DNA from: CAZGUX01 sp964529305 | GTDB lineage: Bacteria > Acidobacteriota > Terriglobia > Bryobacterales > Bryobacteraceae | Assembly: GCA_964529305.1 (NCBI GenBank) | Contig: CAZGUX010000280.1 | Coordinates: 1-64,000, forward strand | Length of the DNA stretch: 64,000 bases | Direction: 5' to 3' | Shown: one piece after another, positions 42,927 through 52,203 of the stretch | Position numbering within the stretch: the stretch's first letter is position 1 | Layout of the letters: each line of letters begins with the position of its first letter | Notes under the pieces: generated by a model | Databases searched by the model: none | What the model was told of the DNA's origin: nothing | The model's input: only the letters and a program-made list of their open reading frames with translations | Program-made: the position numbers and the translations under genes

Positions 42927-43060
42927 TCACGAGGTCGCTGGCTCAAGACCGATTTTGTCGTTGACCGCATTTCGGAGCCACTGCTTGCAGCCGAGGTACC
43001 ATTCCGTTGTTTGAATGCTGACGTGGCCGAGCAGGAATTGAAGTTGTTCAAGCTCCCCGC
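42927..43060 (-). pseudogene. C-terminal remnant of a tyrosine recombinase/integrase
   Basis: The minus strand reads GELEQLQFLLGHVSIQTTEW, then YLGCKQWLRNAVNDKIGL and a stop at 42927. This is the C-terminal catalytic end of a phage-type integrase: the LLGH motif, then the tyrosine in WYL. The conserved Arg-containing first half is missing, and upstream the frame is lost. It lies beside the methylase operon and is the main evidence that this block was once mobile. Confidence 0.75.
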
Positions 43061-44071
43061 CCGCCTAATGACATAAGCGGGTTCGGTTGGTTTGCCCGGG
43101 TGGAGAAGCCGCGTGCAGGAGACACCGGCGCGAGTTCCGGTTCTGCCACATGGGCGCGATCCAGCGGACTGAAAGGCGCCCTACGGGTTGGGCAAAAGGG
43201 CGAAGGTCCAGCCACCGCTTTGCCGTGGCCGCGGAACGGAAGTTCGGTGCGGGCTGAAGCTCGCGCCTCCGTGGGCGGGAGGACGTACCTGTGCTTTCCG
43301 ACGCGACACGTTATCACCATCCGCCGGACGAGCGCCGGCGAACCGGCATCCCTCCCACGAGGGGCGGCGAGGGCAAGATCGCTCGTGAACGACTTCCCGG
43401 CGCCACGGCCTCTCGTTCCGCGGCTTGTCAGGCCGCCGGGCTCGTGACAGTGCCTACTCCCTTCGAGGCGGTAAGGGGAGATTCGCCTCGCCACCGCTCT
43501 CCATGACGGTCGCGGCGTGCGCTTGCCAGCCGCGGTCTCGAGTTCGGCCTTTTCACGTGGCGCACGCTTTACGTTCCGCTCCCGGCCTTATCCGTTCTGG
43601 TGGGAACGCCAAAACAGGCCGGCCTTGCGGCCGGCGGGTCGCATATGTGCGACCTAACCACAGCGAAGCCGTGGCGACACGATGGCTCCGAACCGTGGGC
43701 GTCAGCCCACGGGTTGCGTTGGCCCTGGGGGTCGGTTGGGCATTGTTTTTTGAGGGCTCTGCGGCACCGCAACCCGCGGGCTGACGCCCGCGGTTCGGAG
43801 CAGCACAGCCTTTTCTGAATGTAGAAACTCCAGCGGGTCGCATGTATGCGACCCCTACATGGGTAAATGTCCAACCTCCAGGGGCGCGCTCAAACGCGCC
43901 GCGGCCTGAAAGGCCACCCCACAGGTGGATAGGCCACTGCCAGGTGCGGTCGGCGATGGGATCATCTCCTGCTCGGTCCGGGAACGCTGGTCGGCGGCCT
44001 TCCGGCCGGGTTTCGGAGCATGGGACACCGCGTTTGTCTCCGGCCGCCGTCTCGCACACAATGGAAGCGTT
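43061..44071. other. Gene-free stretch with hairpin repeats
   Basis: No gene is supported. The right half holds the inverted-repeat pair at 43689-43797 and two copies of a small hairpin of the form GGGTCGCAT...ATGCGACC (about 43637-43657 and 43836-43856). The reversed GGAGTTTCTACATTC tag lies at 43817-43831. The left half (43080-43600) has open frames without protein character. Confidence 0.5.
43689..43797. repeat. REP/BIME-like inverted repeat with 30-nt arms
   Basis: Arms 43689-43718 and 43768-43797 are reverse complements with about two mismatches, and each arm is itself a hairpin of the form CGAACC...GGTTGC. Single hairpins of the same family occur at 37037-37061 and 50758-50785. The arrangement is like a BIME formed from two opposed REPs. 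Confidence 0.8.
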
Positions 44072-44980
44072 ATGCCCCGACACGATATCCGTGGAATCAT
44101 TCCGCCTTTGGTGACCCCGTTCCGCCCGGACGGATCGATTGACGAGCCTGCACACCGCGCCGAGGTTCGCTTTCAGATCGAGATGGCGGGCGTCCATGGC
44201 CTGGCGGTGGGAGGGAGTACCGGCGAGGGACACACCCTCACTCTCGAGGAGTTGACCGGCCTGGTGCGGTGGACGGTCGAGGAGGCCGGCGATCGCGTGC
44301 CGGTGATTGCGGGCATCATCGCCGACAGCACGAGCGCAGCGGTGGAAAAAGCCAAGGCCGTCGCGGACCTGGGCGTTTCGGCGCTGCAGGTGACGCCGGT
44401 TCACTATGTCTTCCGGCCCGACGACGACGCGATGCTCGAGTTCTTCGCCACCATCGCGGAAAAAAGCGGTGTGCCCGTGATCATCTATAACGTCATCCCG
44501 TGGTCGTACCTGATGCCGCCGCTGCTGGCGCGCATCCTGCGCGAGGTGGACGGGGTGTTGGGCGTCAAGCAGAGCGCCAGCGACATGAAGGCCCTGGCCG
44601 ATCTGCTGCTGCTGACCGAGGAGGGAGCGGCGGGCCGGAACAAGCGCATCCTCTCGGCCGTGGACGCGCTGCTGTACCCGTCGTTTCAACTGGGCGCGCA
44701 CGGCGCGATCGCGGCCGTGCTGACGGCCGCTCCCCATTGGTGCGTGGATCTGTGGAATGCCGTACACGCGGGAAATCAGGTCCGCGCGCTGGAACTGCAT
44801 CGCCGCCTTCTGCGCTTGTGGAACGCCATCTTCGACGCGAATCTGCCGGCCAACGTCCGGACGGCGATGGCGATGGAAGGCCGTAACGGCGGAGTGCCCC
44901 GCGCGCCGATGCCGGTGAGTTCGGCCGTGCAAAGAGAACGCATTCGACAGGCGCTGGAATTGGCTCCGGTCAACGGGTGA
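44072..44980 (+). CDS. Dihydrodipicolinate synthase-family aldolase, 302 aa
   Basis: A cytoplasmic class I aldolase of the DapA/NanA family with all key motifs: GIIPPLVTPFRPDGSID, GGSTGEGHTLTLEE, the tyrosine in PVIIYNVIPW, and the Schiff-base Lys in GVLGVKQSASDMK. The C-terminal HRRLLRLWNAIF and MEGRNGG are like sugar-acid lyases rather than lysine DapA. The ATG at 44072 is chosen because the family motif begins 7 residues later; the long upstream extension lies in repeat DNA. It converges with the Lon-like gene. Confidence 0.85.
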   Translation: MPRHDIRGIIPPLVTPFRPDGSIDEPAHRAEVRFQIEMAGVHGLAVGGSTGEGHTLTLEELTGLVRWTVEEAGDRVPVIAGIIADSTSAAVEKAKAVADLGVSALQVTPVHYVFRPDDDAMLEFFATIAEKSGVPVIIYNVIPWSYLMPPLLARILREVDGVLGVKQSASDMKALADLLLLTEEGAAGRNKRILSAVDALLYPSFQLGAHGAIAAVLTAAPHWCVDLWNAVHAGNQVRALELHRRLLRLWNAIFDANLPANVRTAMAMEGRNGGVPRAPMPVSSAVQRERIRQALELAPVNG

Positions 44981-44999
44981 TCGCCCCGGTCACCGTCCG

Positions 45000-47414
45000 C
45001 TACGCCTTCTTCTCTTCCGCCCCCAGCGCCTTCAGCGCATTCGTATATTCCTGCAACCGCCTGATGACGCCGCCGTGCAGCGTGCCCTCCGGGTACTCTC
45101 CCGGGGCGGCCGTGTCCCCGGGTTCGACGCCCGTCAGCAACCGCAGCGCTTCGTCGACCTCCGTCACCACCCAGACATGGAACTGGCCCGACCGTACCGC
45201 CTCGACGATTTCGTCTCGCAGCATGATGTGACGCTGGTTGCTTGCGGGAATCACTACGCCCTGCGTGCCGGTCAGGCCGCGCTCCCGGCACACCTCGAAG
45301 AACCCCTCGATCTTCTCCGTCACGCCCCCCACCGGTTGAACCTGCCCGTGCTGATTCACCGATCCGGTGATCGCCAGGTCCTGCCGGAGCGGCACGCCCG
45401 AGATGGCTGAGAGCAGGACGCAGAGTTCGGCCAGCGACGCGCTATCGCCCTCGACCATGCCGTACAACTGCTCGAAGACGAGGCTGGCCGAAAGGCTGAG
45501 CGGCCCGGTATGCGCGTATTTCCGCAGCAGGTAGCCGCTCAGAATCAGCACCCCCTTGCCGTGAATCGGGCCGCTCAGTTCCACCTCCCGCTCGATGCTG
45601 ACAATGCCGCGACGGCCTGGGGCGACCGTCGCCGTCAGCCGCGCCGGGTGGCCGAAGGAGTAATCGCCCGAACTCATCACCGAGAGCCCGTTGATCCGTC
45701 CCACCGCGGACGCCGTCGTATCCAGCAGCACCGTGCCTTTGAGAATCGATTCCCGCATTCGTTCCTCGATCAGGCTTTGCCGGTAGCGCTGCGCCTCTTC
45801 GGTGGCGCGCACGTCGGCCGCCGTCACCACCGGATTGCCGTTCTGGCCGGCGCGGTGCGCCGCCTCGCGAATCAAATCGGCCACTTCGCCGAATCGCGTC
45901 GACAACTTGTCCTGATTGTCCGCCGCTCGTGAGCCGTATTCCACCACGCGCGCCACCGCTCCCCGGTCGAACGGGCGATAGTTCTCCTGCCGCGTGATCG
46001 TGTGGACGAACAGCGCGTACGCCCGTTCGGAATCCGGCGTCCGCTCCATCTGCGTCGTGAAGTCCGCCTTCACCTTGAACAGCTTCTGGAAATCTTCGTC
46101 GTACCCGTAGAGCAGGTAATAGAGGTTGGGGCTGCCGATCAGCACCACCTTCACGTCGAGCGGAACCGGTTCCGGTTCCAGCGTCACCGTGCTGATCATG
46201 CTCAGTTGCGTCCCCAACTCTTCCACCCGCAGCGCACGGTCTTTCAACGACCGCTTCAGCCCTTCCCACGCGAACGGATTCATCAGGCATTCTCGCGCCG
46301 GGATGATCAGGTAGCCTCCGTTGGCGCGGTGCAGGGCTCCCGGCTTGATCATCGTGAAATCCGTGATGGTGCCGCCCCACAGCGCCTGGTGCTCGATCCG
46401 TCCCGTCAGGTTGTGATAGGTCGGGTTCGATTCCACCAGCACCGGCGCGCCTTTCAGATCGCCGTTGTCCACCAGGACGTTCACCTGGTAGCGCGTAAAC
46501 GGCGAATCGTTGGGGGCCGGCGCGGATGGGGGAACCGGCGTCTGCGGCGTCTCGCCCTCTTTGCCCTTGCGAAAATCGTCGATGTGCGCCACGATGTCCG
46601 CCTGCATCGAGGCCAGGTGCTCCATGACCTCCTTCTGTTCCCGGTAGCTCTCGCGCAAGTCGTCCATCACGTGCCGCGCCGCAAATCCAGCCGTCTCGGT
46701 ATCCAGCGCCCGGATGGCGTCGCGAGCGCCCTTCTCGATCTCGCGGATCGCGCGCAGCCGTTCCTCCAGTTCCCGTTCCAGCCGCACGCGGATCTCGAAC
46801 AGCTGCTCCTTTTGCTCCGCCGTCAGAGCCTCCAGTTCGGCGTCCCCCGACGGCTTCCCGTTGATCGACGGAACCAGCATCAGGCCTCCCGGCGCCTTCA
46901 CCAGATGCATTCCCGATTCGTTCACGTGCTGTTCCATCCGCGCGAACTCCTCGCGGCGCCGTTCTTCCAACTCGCGCAGAACCTTGTCGCGCTGCCGGGT
47001 ATACTCTTTGGCGTCGAAGGCGCGCGGGATGGCCGTCATCAGCTCTTCCACCAGCGCGGCGATGTCTTCCTTGAGTTTCGCCCCCACGCCGGGCGGCAGG
47101 CGCAGGACGGTGGGCCGCCGCAGATCGCCGAAGTTATTCACGTAGCAGAGGTCCGGCGGAACCTCCTGCGTGCTTGCCCGCTTCTCCAGGTACTCGCGGA
47201 TCAGGGTGGTCTTCCCCGATCCGGGTTGCCCCAGCGCGAATAGATTGAACCCATGGCTCGCCATGCTCGCGCCAAACTCCAGCGCCGCCACCGCCCTGGG
47301 CTGTCCCAGGACTTCGCTCAGCAGCGGCAGGGAGTCCGTGGTCTCAAAATCAAAACTGGCCGGGTCGCACCACCGGCGAACCGCTTCCGCGGATAATTTG
47401 GAGGCTTCTGACAT
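45000..47414 (-). CDS. Lon-like ATP-dependent protease (AAA_32 type), 804 aa
   Basis: A soluble ATP-dependent protease of the Lon-like family with an inserted coiled-coil domain. Walker A is GQPGSGKTT (62-70). A helical insertion with RQRDKVLRELEERRREEF runs from about 140 to 300. The AAA core continues with ALHRANGGYLIIPARECLMN and VVLIGSPNLYYLLYGYDEDF. The C-terminal protease has the catalytic Ser658 in VEGDSASLAEL and Lys701 in GGVTEKIEGF, 43 residues apart as in Lon. It lacks the classical Lon substrate-binding N-domain. It probably degrades damaged proteins. Confidence 0.93.
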   Translation of the reverse strand: MSEASKLSAEAVRRWCDPASFDFETTDSLPLLSEVLGQPRAVAALEFGASMASHGFNLFALGQPGSGKTTLIREYLEKRASTQEVPPDLCYVNNFGDLRRPTVLRLPPGVGAKLKEDIAALVEELMTAIPRAFDAKEYTRQRDKVLRELEERRREEFARMEQHVNESGMHLVKAPGGLMLVPSINGKPSGDAELEALTAEQKEQLFEIRVRLERELEERLRAIREIEKGARDAIRALDTETAGFAARHVMDDLRESYREQKEVMEHLASMQADIVAHIDDFRKGKEGETPQTPVPPSAPAPNDSPFTRYQVNVLVDNGDLKGAPVLVESNPTYHNLTGRIEHQALWGGTITDFTMIKPGALHRANGGYLIIPARECLMNPFAWEGLKRSLKDRALRVEELGTQLSMISTVTLEPEPVPLDVKVVLIGSPNLYYLLYGYDEDFQKLFKVKADFTTQMERTPDSERAYALFVHTITRQENYRPFDRGAVARVVEYGSRAADNQDKLSTRFGEVADLIREAAHRAGQNGNPVVTAADVRATEEAQRYRQSLIEERMRESILKGTVLLDTTASAVGRINGLSVMSSGDYSFGHPARLTATVAPGRRGIVSIEREVELSGPIHGKGVLILSGYLLRKYAHTGPLSLSASLVFEQLYGMVEGDSASLAELCVLLSAISGVPLRQDLAITGSVNQHGQVQPVGGVTEKIEGFFEVCRERGLTGTQGVVIPASNQRHIMLRDEIVEAVRSGQFHVWVVTEVDEALRLLTGVEPGDTAAPGEYPEGTLHGGVIRRLQEYTNALKALGAEEKKA

Positions 47415-47490
47415 CGGTCGATCCTGTTTCCATCATCTCCACCTCCGGCCTCACAATCAAAGCCCTAAAAGGCTGGTACACTGCCTCGAC

Positions 47491-48420
47491 ATGAGACCCA
47501 GAGGGCAGAATGGCGATCAGGATCGCAAACATGGGGCGATCCGGCGGCGTGACCTTCTGGCCATGGGCGCCGCCGCGTATCTGCCCCCCCGGCCGTTTCG
47601 TCTGGCCATCTGCAGCGAGACCTTCACCGGCATGCCCTTCGAGGAGGTCTGCCGCGTCGCCGGCCGGACCGGCTATACCGGCCTGGAAATCGACCCGTCC
47701 AACCTGGGCGACGACCCCGCGGCCCTGCCTCCGGCGCGGCGGCGTGAACTGCGCGACCGGATGCGCGACACCGGCATCGCCTACGTCGGGTTGCACTCGT
47801 TTCTGAAAACGCCCAAAGGGCTTCACGCCTCCACGCCGGACGTCGCCGTTCGCGCCCGGACCTGGACGTACATCCGCCGCCTCGTCGATCTGTGCGCGGA
47901 TCTCGGCGATCGGCCAGTGATGGTGATGGGCTCTGGGCGTCAGCGCGGGACCACCGGCGGCAGTTCCCCCGCCGACGCTGCCCGGCGCATCGAAGAAGGA
48001 CTGGCCGATCTGGCGCCCGCCGCCGCGGCGCGCCAGGTCACGATCCTGCTGGAGCCGCTGGCGCCGCACCTCTGCGACGTCATCAACTCTCTGGACGAAG
48101 CGGTCGCCATCGTGAAGCGGATCAACAGCCCCGGCGTTCAGTCCATGCTCGACACCCACAACACGACCGCCGAGACGCTGCCCTTGGACCAGGTTATCCG
48201 GCGATACTTTCCGTATCTCTGCCACGTTCACGTGAACGAGTTGGACGGCCGGAGACCGGGCCTTGGCGCGTTTCCCTTCGCTACCGTGCTGCAGTCGCTG
48301 AAGGATCTGCGGTATCAGGGCTGGGTCTCGGTGGAAGTGTTCGACTTCCGTCCCGACGGCGAGACGGTTGCCCGCGAAGCCTCGGCCTATCTCCGGCGGA
48401 TCGAAGGCCAGTTACGGTAA
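47491..48420 (+). CDS. Sugar phosphate isomerase/epimerase-family exported protein, 309 aa
   Basis: An AP-endonuclease-2/xylose isomerase-like TIM barrel. A short arginine-rich signal (RRRDLLAMGAAAYL) is followed by FRLAICSETFTGMPFEEVCR and TGYTGLEIDP. The metal-binding residues are the Glu of ILLEPLAPHLCD, the Asp-His of MLDTHNTTAE, His in CHVHVNELDGR, and Glu in WVSVEVFDFRPDGE. It probably isomerises or epimerises a sugar. The ATG at 47491 is the last before the barrel. The PLP-enzyme gene follows 48 nt downstream in the same direction. Confidence 0.8.
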   Translation: MRPRGQNGDQDRKHGAIRRRDLLAMGAAAYLPPRPFRLAICSETFTGMPFEEVCRVAGRTGYTGLEIDPSNLGDDPAALPPARRRELRDRMRDTGIAYVGLHSFLKTPKGLHASTPDVAVRARTWTYIRRLVDLCADLGDRPVMVMGSGRQRGTTGGSSPADAARRIEEGLADLAPAAAARQVTILLEPLAPHLCDVINSLDEAVAIVKRINSPGVQSMLDTHNTTAETLPLDQVIRRYFPYLCHVHVNELDGRRPGLGAFPFATVLQSLKDLRYQGWVSVEVFDFRPDGETVAREASAYLRRIEGQLR

Positions 48421-48468
48421 TCCGCCGGACTCGGTGTATAGTGTTCGTGATTCCCCTGGAGGTTGACG

Positions 48469-49710
48469 ATGAACACCAACCGGCGTGATTTTCTGACCGC
48501 GGCGGCCCTGGCCGCCGTCTCCGGCACGGCTTCCACGGTTCCCTCCGGCGCCGCCTGGCGCGCGGATTTCCCGATCGCAGCGAACCGGGTGTATTTCAAC
48601 TCCGCTTCCGAGCACCCCGTCAGCATCCACTCCGCCCGCGCGATGAAGCGCTACATCGACTACCTCACTACGGACCTGACCCGCGCCGAGTGGGTGAACA
48701 CGCCTCGGGAAGTCGCCGATTACCGCGATGCCCGCCTGCGCCAGATCAAGCCGATGTTCGGCAGCTTGATCAATGCCAAACCCTCGGAGTTGGCGTTTGT
48801 GAAGAGCACCCAGGTCGGCGAGAACATCGTCGTCAATGGAATGGATATCCAGGCCTCGGGCGGCAACGTGGTGACCAACGATCTCCACTACGAGGCCTGC
48901 CTCTACAGCTACAAGATGCGGCAGAAGGCCGGCCTGGACGTCCGGATCGTCCGGAATCGCGACTGGCAAATCGACATGCGCGATCTGGAAAAGGTCGTCG
49001 ACCGCAAGACCCGCCTGATCGCCACCACGCTGGTCTCGAACGTCAACGGCCTGCTGCAGAACGTCAAGGCGATGAGCGACCTGGCCCATGCGCACGGAGC
49101 GTACCTGTTTGCCGACATCATCCAGGGCGCCGGCGCCATTCCCATCGATGTGAAAGCGATGGGAATCGACTTCGCGTCGTGTTCCACCTACAAGTGGCTG
49201 ATGGGTCTGCGCGGATTCGGCTATCTGTACGTCCGTGAGGATCTGCAGGGCACGGTGGTGAAGCCGACTCAATTCGGGGGCGGCGTGCGGTTCAACTATG
49301 CGCCATGGACCTCGCAGCCCGACCCGGGCGTCCCGGAGATCGGGTTCACGCCGAGGAAAGGGACCGCGGAATACGAGGTCGGCAACGACTCGAACGTGGC
49401 CTCGTTCTGCCAGTACGAAAGCCTGCAGTACATCGAGCGGTTAGGGATCGACAACATCCGGGCGCATGCGCGGTCGCTCACCAATCGTCTCCAGAAGGAA
49501 CTGCCGGGTCTGGGATACCGTTCGATCACGCCAGTGGGCAACGAGAGCCCGATCGTAACGTTTCTGGTCAAGGATCCCAAGGCGGTAGCCGAGAGGTTGA
49601 GGAAGGCCAACATCGAGTTGACTCTCCGTTTCGGCAATCAGATGCGGATCGCGGTGTCGGTATTCAATACCGGCGAAGACGTGGACCGCCTGTTACACGC
49701 GTTGGCGTAA
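48469..49710 (+). CDS. Exported aminotransferase class V / cysteine desulfurase-like protein, 413 aa
   Basis: A twin-arginine signal (NRRDFLTAAALAAVSGTAS) precedes a fold-type I PLP domain. The substrate-entry region is FPIAANRVYFNSASEHPVS, the cofactor-binding Asp lies in GAYLFADIIQGAGAIPID, and the PLP Lys is in ASCSTYKWLMGLRGFGYLYV. The C-terminal domain ends LRFGNQMRIAVSVFNTGEDV. The family includes desulfurases and isopenicillin-epimerase-like enzymes. Export of such an enzyme is known in soil bacteria, but its substrate is unknown. An excellent GGAGG site lies 6 nt before the ATG at 48469. Confidence 0.85.
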   Translation: MNTNRRDFLTAAALAAVSGTASTVPSGAAWRADFPIAANRVYFNSASEHPVSIHSARAMKRYIDYLTTDLTRAEWVNTPREVADYRDARLRQIKPMFGSLINAKPSELAFVKSTQVGENIVVNGMDIQASGGNVVTNDLHYEACLYSYKMRQKAGLDVRIVRNRDWQIDMRDLEKVVDRKTRLIATTLVSNVNGLLQNVKAMSDLAHAHGAYLFADIIQGAGAIPIDVKAMGIDFASCSTYKWLMGLRGFGYLYVREDLQGTVVKPTQFGGGVRFNYAPWTSQPDPGVPEIGFTPRKGTAEYEVGNDSNVASFCQYESLQYIERLGIDNIRAHARSLTNRLQKELPGLGYRSITPVGNESPIVTFLVKDPKAVAERLRKANIELTLRFGNQMRIAVSVFNTGEDVDRLLHALA

Positions 49711-49794
49711 GCGCATCGGCGGCCCGGCGCGCCGTGGGTAGAATCGCGTTGGACGTCCCGTCTTTCGGGTTTTTTCTGCGCGACCGCGAGTGAA

Positions 49795-49834
49795 CCAAAA
49801 CAGAACCGCCCGCGCAGCCGAAGCCGCGCGGGCG
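49795..49834 (-). terminator. Rho-independent terminator with UUCG loop
   Basis: Downstream of the WxxGxW gene the minus strand folds into an 11-bp GC-rich stem (GCCCGCGCGGC with its partner) closed by a UUCG tetraloop. It is followed by a T-rich GGTTCTGTTTTGG tract. Orientation of the tract fits the minus strand. Confidence 0.8.
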
Positions 49835-49861
49835 ATCGGTTTCAACTCGCTGCCGGCGAGG

Positions 49862-50368
49862 TTACCGGCGGCGGTCGCCGTTCCGGAAACCGCTCCGCCC
49901 GGGAGCCCGGTAGGCCGGCCGTGGAGCATACCGGTAGTTGTTGCGGATCACGACATTCCTCCGCCCACCCCAGAACCCCGTGAAGAAGCGGCCGCTCGAA
50001 TACCGCGGCGCGACCCAATACCCGCCAGAGTACGGCGGGAGACCCCAAAAGCCGGCAACCCACACATACCGCCCCCCGGCAAAGTTCCAGTAGCCGTCCA
50101 CCCAGAAGTACCCGGGGCCCGGCATCGGAGGCCGCCGGTACCCATACACCGGTGGCGGCGCCGGTGGAGGCGGCGCGTAGACTCCCTGGTAGTTCGCGTC
50201 GTACGCCGGGTCTCCGTACGGGTTCGCGCCGTAGGGCGCGTTGCCATACTGCCCGTCATCGTTCGGGTCGCTTTGATCGGGCGGGTACTGCCGAGGATAC
50301 TGCTGCCCGAACATCGCCGAACACAACCCTCCCGCAATCACCAACTTCGCTACCCAATCGCGCCTCAT
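49862..50368 (-). CDS. Exported WxxGxW-repeat protein, 168 aa
   Basis: A signal peptide (KLVIAGGLCSAMFGQQ) leads to a tyrosine- and proline-rich segment (NAPYGANPYGDPAYDANYQG, APPPPAPPP). Repeats of the YxWVxGyW type follow: PGYFWVDGYWNFAGG, then YVWVAGFWGLPPYSGG. The C-terminus is Arg/Tyr-rich. Such proteins are outer, possibly amyloid- or envelope-associated; function is unknown. An AAGGAGAACGG ribosome binding site supports the start at 50368. The upstream frame lacks a signal sequence. Confidence 0.75.
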   Translation of the reverse strand: MRRDWVAKLVIAGGLCSAMFGQQYPRQYPPDQSDPNDDGQYGNAPYGANPYGDPAYDANYQGVYAPPPPAPPPVYGYRRPPMPGPGYFWVDGYWNFAGGRYVWVAGFWGLPPYSGGYWVAPRYSSGRFFTGFWGGRRNVVIRNNYRYAPRPAYRAPGRSGFRNGDRRR

Positions 50369-50817
50369 GGTCCGTTCTCCTTTTCCGCGTCCGTCGATCT
50401 CAACGGCTCGCACGCAGTGTTGTATGCACCTGTCTGGCCCAACGTCAACTCTGTGAAAACACAGTGGGTCCGACGGACGAACAGTGGCCGGGCTAAGCCG
50501 GACGGTGGTTTTCAGCCGCCACAGGCAGAATCGACCGGCAGGGCCGTGCGCCCGGGATCGGCGGCCGAACGAATTGTTGTTCGACTCCGATGGAGGAGCA
50601 TGATCGAACGCGGCCCGACGAGAGGTGGTCTCGTTGTCTTTCTCGGTCTCCCTCGGCTGTGGCGCCGCTCTCCATCGCTGGCGGCTCCCGTGGGAACGTG
50701 AACGTCTGCGGAAATCAGACTGTCCGCTTCCCTTCCGGTCGCGGCTCTGAAGAGAACGCAACCCCACGGCATACGCCGTGGTTCGAAGCGGCCGGCCACC
50801 GAGGATTCCTAAGTGAA
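50369..50817. other. Intergenic stretch with one REP-like hairpin
   Basis: No gene is supported. A single hairpin of the CGAACC...GGTTGC family lies at 50758-50785 in reverse orientation. The rest shows nothing I can name. Confidence 0.5.
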
Positions 50818-51954
50818 TCAGAATTTCTGCAGGACGATCTCCACCTGGTTGGTGTACCCGCAGTCGGCGAGGTGCTTGCCGCACGGTCCGGCCAGCAACA
50901 GCGCCCGCCGCGTGGGATCGCCGGCCGAACCGAGCGCGCGGCGAATGAGTGCTCCGGACACCTGGTAGCGCCGGACGGGCGCGCTTGTCCCGCGTTGACG
51001 CTCGCGGTCGCCACAGATCGAAATCATGCCGTCATATTGCTGCGGAGTCACCACCAGGGCGTTTCCGTCGAACTGCCAAACGCCGGTTTCGGTGATGGAC
51101 GATTGGCTGCGGCAACCCGTGCTCGATACCTCTGTCGTGGTGAGCCACTGGTAGCGCTGATTGGGCAGGAAGCGAATGATGCGCGCCTTTCCCTGCGATC
51201 CGGTTGTTCTCGAGATCTCCTCCAGGGTGTTCTCGTCGATCCTGCGCTGGCGGACCTGTGTCACCACCGAGCCCTGCCCTTCTCCCCACATGCCGGGAAG
51301 ATCCGCGGCGGCAAATCCCGGAAATCGGGACAGCACTTCCGCCAGCGGGATGAACTGGCCGGCAAGATCGCCGGTCCGGACCGGCGCGGAGGAGGCGACC
51401 GGTGCAACCGGAGTCCGGGCGGGTGCGGGCGCACCGGGCCAGCGGAGACTGGCTAGGAATCGTTTCGCTACCGCCGCTCCTCCCGACTGTGAAAAGCGCG
51501 TCTTCGACGCGGTAAAGGCCGCCACCAGGTTGGCCTGGACGACAAACGCTCCGTGCCCTTCAGCCCCGTCGAGCGGATAACTGAAGTAGAAGACCTGCCC
51601 CTCCTCCGCCCGTTCCTGACGGAGGATCCTCGTTCCCGGGGAACCCTGGACCATGCCCCGAACAATCTGGTCCGGCGACTGGTTCGGGTTCATGGGCGAC
51701 CGGTAAATGATCAGCGAAGGCGCCGCGCCATCGTCGGGGTCCTGCTGGGCCTGGAGCGAAAGGACGCCTGCTTCCGTCTTCGATTCAACCTTCCAGCCGG
51801 CCGGCACTTCGATGGAGCCCTGGCCAAAGGGATGACGCACCCAGCCTCCCGATTGGGCGGCCAGTACCGTGGCGAAGGCAAGTGTCAGCAGACCGGCAGT
51901 CATCGAGGTCATTGCCGTATTGGCCGGCCCGCGCTCAGGCCTTCTTCCCGGCAT
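50818..51954 (-). CDS. Exported hypothetical protein, 378 aa
   Basis: No known family. A signal peptide (MTAGLLTLAFATVLAAQ, after a basic N-region) is followed by a domain with GSIEVPAGWKVESKTEAGVL, AAPSLIIYRSPMNPNQSPDQ and TRFSQSGGAAVAKRFLASLR. This resembles the secreted proteins that carry a degraded PsbP/lipocalin-like fold. A proline/alanine linker then leads to a second beta-rich domain (LPGMWGEGQGSVVTQVRQRR, then TETGVWQFDGNALVVTPQQY). Cysteines near the C-terminus (LLAGPCGKHLADCGY) may form a disulfide. The ATG at 51954 overlaps the upstream small gene by 20 nt and has a GGAGG site. Confidence 0.65.
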   Translation of the reverse strand: MPGRRPERGPANTAMTSMTAGLLTLAFATVLAAQSGGWVRHPFGQGSIEVPAGWKVESKTEAGVLSLQAQQDPDDGAAPSLIIYRSPMNPNQSPDQIVRGMVQGSPGTRILRQERAEEGQVFYFSYPLDGAEGHGAFVVQANLVAAFTASKTRFSQSGGAAVAKRFLASLRWPGAPAPARTPVAPVASSAPVRTGDLAGQFIPLAEVLSRFPGFAAADLPGMWGEGQGSVVTQVRQRRIDENTLEEISRTTGSQGKARIIRFLPNQRYQWLTTTEVSSTGCRSQSSITETGVWQFDGNALVVTPQQYDGMISICGDRERQRGTSAPVRRYQVSGALIRRALGSAGDPTRRALLLAGPCGKHLADCGYTNQVEIVLQKF

Positions 51955-52159
51955 GCGCCAATTCCTCCAGCACCGGTGCGATCAGCTTCTGCAGTTCCCC
52001 GAAGCCGTGAAGGTACTCCTGGAATTTTCGATTGAGTTCCAGGGCCTGCTCCGGCGAAAGGCGCGACCGTACGATCATGTCCCGGAGGCGGACAGGATGT
52101 GGGAGCATCGCCTCTTCGTTCAATTCCTCGAGCGCTTGGGCGGGATCATAATGGTACAT
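51935..52159 (-). CDS. Small helical hypothetical protein, 74 aa
   Basis: A short helical protein, MYHYDPAQALEELNEEAML to VLEELAHAGKKA, with heptad-like hydrophobic spacing in SPEQALELNRKFQEYLHGFG. No family is recognised. The ATG at 52159 has GAGGGT immediately before it, and a TATGAT box ends 9 nt upstream (52169-52174). It overlaps the following exported-protein gene by 20 nt, so they form an operon. Confidence 0.6.
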   Translation of the reverse strand: MYHYDPAQALEELNEEAMLPHPVRLRDMIVRSRLSPEQALELNRKFQEYLHGFGELQKLIAPVLEELAHAGKKA

Positions 52160-52203
52160 ACCCTCATTATCATAGGGTCGGCACGGAAGAGACGGAAACC
52201 TTC

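Noticed and set aside
43048..43494. 148-codon frame in repeat-rich DNA
   Set aside because: No ribosome binding site, low-complexity composition and overlap with hairpin repeats and the integrase remnant.
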